5,977 nt of DNA from DATMXS01 sp050260275 (GTDB lineage: Bacteria > Acidobacteriota > Terriglobia > Bryobacterales > Bryobacteraceae): the NCBI GenBank assembly GCA_050260275.1, contig JBLNBX010000178.1, positions 1 through 5,977 on the forward strand. Direction: 5' to 3'. Below are positions 5,708 to 5,977 of this stretch, piece by piece. Below the pieces are notes generated by a model. The model did not search any database and was not told where the DNA came from. It saw only the letters and a program-made list of their open reading frames with translations. Within the stretch, counting starts at the first letter, position 1, and every line of letters begins with the position of its first letter. Position numbers and translations under genes: made by a program.

Positions 5708-5720
5708 TAAGTGCAACTTA
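5708..5720. repeat. Perfect short inverted repeat TAAGT-GCA-ACTTA
   Basis: Five-base arms around a three-base centre form a perfect palindrome. It overlaps the TAA stop of the sugar transferase (5720-5718). The arms are too short and AT-rich, and no T-run follows, so a terminator role is unlikely. An operator half-site arrangement is possible but unproven. Confidence 0.4.
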
Positions 5721-5977
5721 GTAGGCGCCTGTGCCCATTAACACAGCGGCAGGCGTGTGAAGCAGAATCTTCAGGTCGAGCCACAGCGAATGCGTGCTCG
5801 CATACCTGAGATCGAGCCGGACCATCTCGTCGAACGGAACGCGGCTCCGTCCCCCTACCTGCCACAGCCCCGTGATCCCCGGCTTCACTTCCAGCACCCG
5901 CCTGCGGTGCCACAGGTCGTAAGCCTGGAACTCATACGGGATCGGCGGTCGCGGCCCCACCAGCGACATGTCCCCGC
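5718..5977 (-). CDS. Initiating polyprenyl-phosphate sugar-1-phosphate transferase, C-terminal part (start outside window)
   Basis: The frame is open to the right edge and shows 85 residues, beginning GDMSLVGPRPP and ending GTGAY. Conserved blocks of the bacterial sugar transferase family (WcaJ/WbaP/UndPP-glycosyltransferase catalytic domain) are visible in order: GDMSLVGPRPP, then KPGITGLWQVGGRS, then LDLRYASTHSLWLDLKILL. These enzymes sit at the inner membrane and transfer a sugar-1-phosphate from a UDP-sugar to undecaprenyl phosphate, the first step in building a repeat unit. The catalytic Asp-Glu part and any N-terminal membrane helices lie upstream of the window, so the sugar used cannot be judged. 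The ATG at 5969 is the internal methionine of GDMSLVGPRP and not the start. A 69-bp gap follows before the oxidoreductase. No defect is seen in the visible part. Confidence 0.92.
   Translation of the reverse strand, partial: GDMSLVGPRPPIPYEFQAYDLWHRRRVLEVKPGITGLWQVGGRSRVPFDEMVRLDLRYASTHSLWLDLKILLHTPAAVLMGTGAY

Larger units (their letters stand above)
5649..5717 (-). promoter_or_regulatory. 69-bp intergenic gap with repeated GTGCA units; possible control region
   Basis: This is the only real gap between genes in the window, separating the sugar transferase from the coupled block that follows. It holds two exact GTGCAGCC copies (5672-5679 and 5692-5699) and a third GTGCA at 5711-5715, with starts 20 and 19 bases apart, close to two helical turns. 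I could not find a convincing -10/-35 pair or a sigma-54 site. It may carry a regulator site or an internal promoter, or simply be a spacer with chance repeats. Confidence 0.3.

Noticed and set aside
5708..5720. Intrinsic terminator after the sugar transferase
   Set aside because: The stem is only five mostly AT pairs with a three-base loop, overlaps the stop codon, and has no following T-run on the transcribed strand.
5718..5969. Sugar transferase as a complete 83-residue protein starting at ATG5969
   Set aside because: That methionine is inside the conserved GDMSLVGPRP motif and the frame stays open to the edge, so the gene is truncated by the window and not a small gene.
1..5977. CRISPR arrays, tRNA/rRNA genes, insertion sequences or phage defence genes
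   Set aside because: Both strands were read for regular repeats, terminal inverted repeats, transposase motifs and RNA gene signatures, and none was found; the window is fully explained by sugar-polymer genes.

Overview
The window is a compact, single-direction segment of a surface-polysaccharide (exopolysaccharide or O-antigen type) biosynthesis locus. Every supported gene lies on the minus strand, so it reads from right to left. The DNA is GC-rich and gene-dense. The gene set (membrane sugar-1-phosphate transferase, nucleotide-sugar enzymes, Wzx-type flippase) fits a Gram-negative bacterium with a Wzx/Wzy-style export route. The gene types and high GC would suit a soil Acidobacteriota-like organism, but nothing here fixes the taxon.

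Layout in transcription order: (1) 5977-5718, the C-terminal end of an initiating sugar transferase whose start lies outside the window; (2) a 69-bp gap, the only real intergenic space, holding small repeats and a strong Shine-Dalgarno; (3) 5648-4647, a Gfo/Idh/MocA oxidoreductase; (4) 4650-4150, a WbpD/WlbB-like left-handed beta-helix N-acetyltransferase; (5) 4153-2936, a DegT/DnrJ/EryC1/StrS aminotransferase; (6) 2946-2260, a second beta-helix acyltransferase with a helical N-terminal extension; (7) 2263-1280, an extended-SDR NAD-dependent epimerase/dehydratase; (8) 1283-135, a second, divergent DegT-family aminotransferase with a GTG start; (9) 151-1, the first 50 residues of a Wzx-like flippase, GTG start, running off the left edge.

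Genes 3-9 overlap one another by 4, 4, 11, 4, 4 and 17 nt, so they look like one translationally coupled operon. Genes 3-5 form the oxidoreductase/N-acetyltransferase/aminotransferase trio (WbpB-WbpD-WbpE) that converts UDP-GlcNAc uronic acid into UDP-2,3-diacetamido-2,3-dideoxy-glucuronate. Genes 6-8 have the parts for a second modified, probably amino, sugar, but its identity cannot be read from sequence. The flippase would export the lipid-linked repeat unit started by the sugar transferase.

I see no mobile element, tRNA, rRNA, CRISPR array or clear terminator, and no stretch above 300 bases without a gene. The system is of a known general type. The least explained parts are the second sugar module, the repeat-bearing gap upstream of the oxidoreductase, and the drop in GC over genes 3-4.
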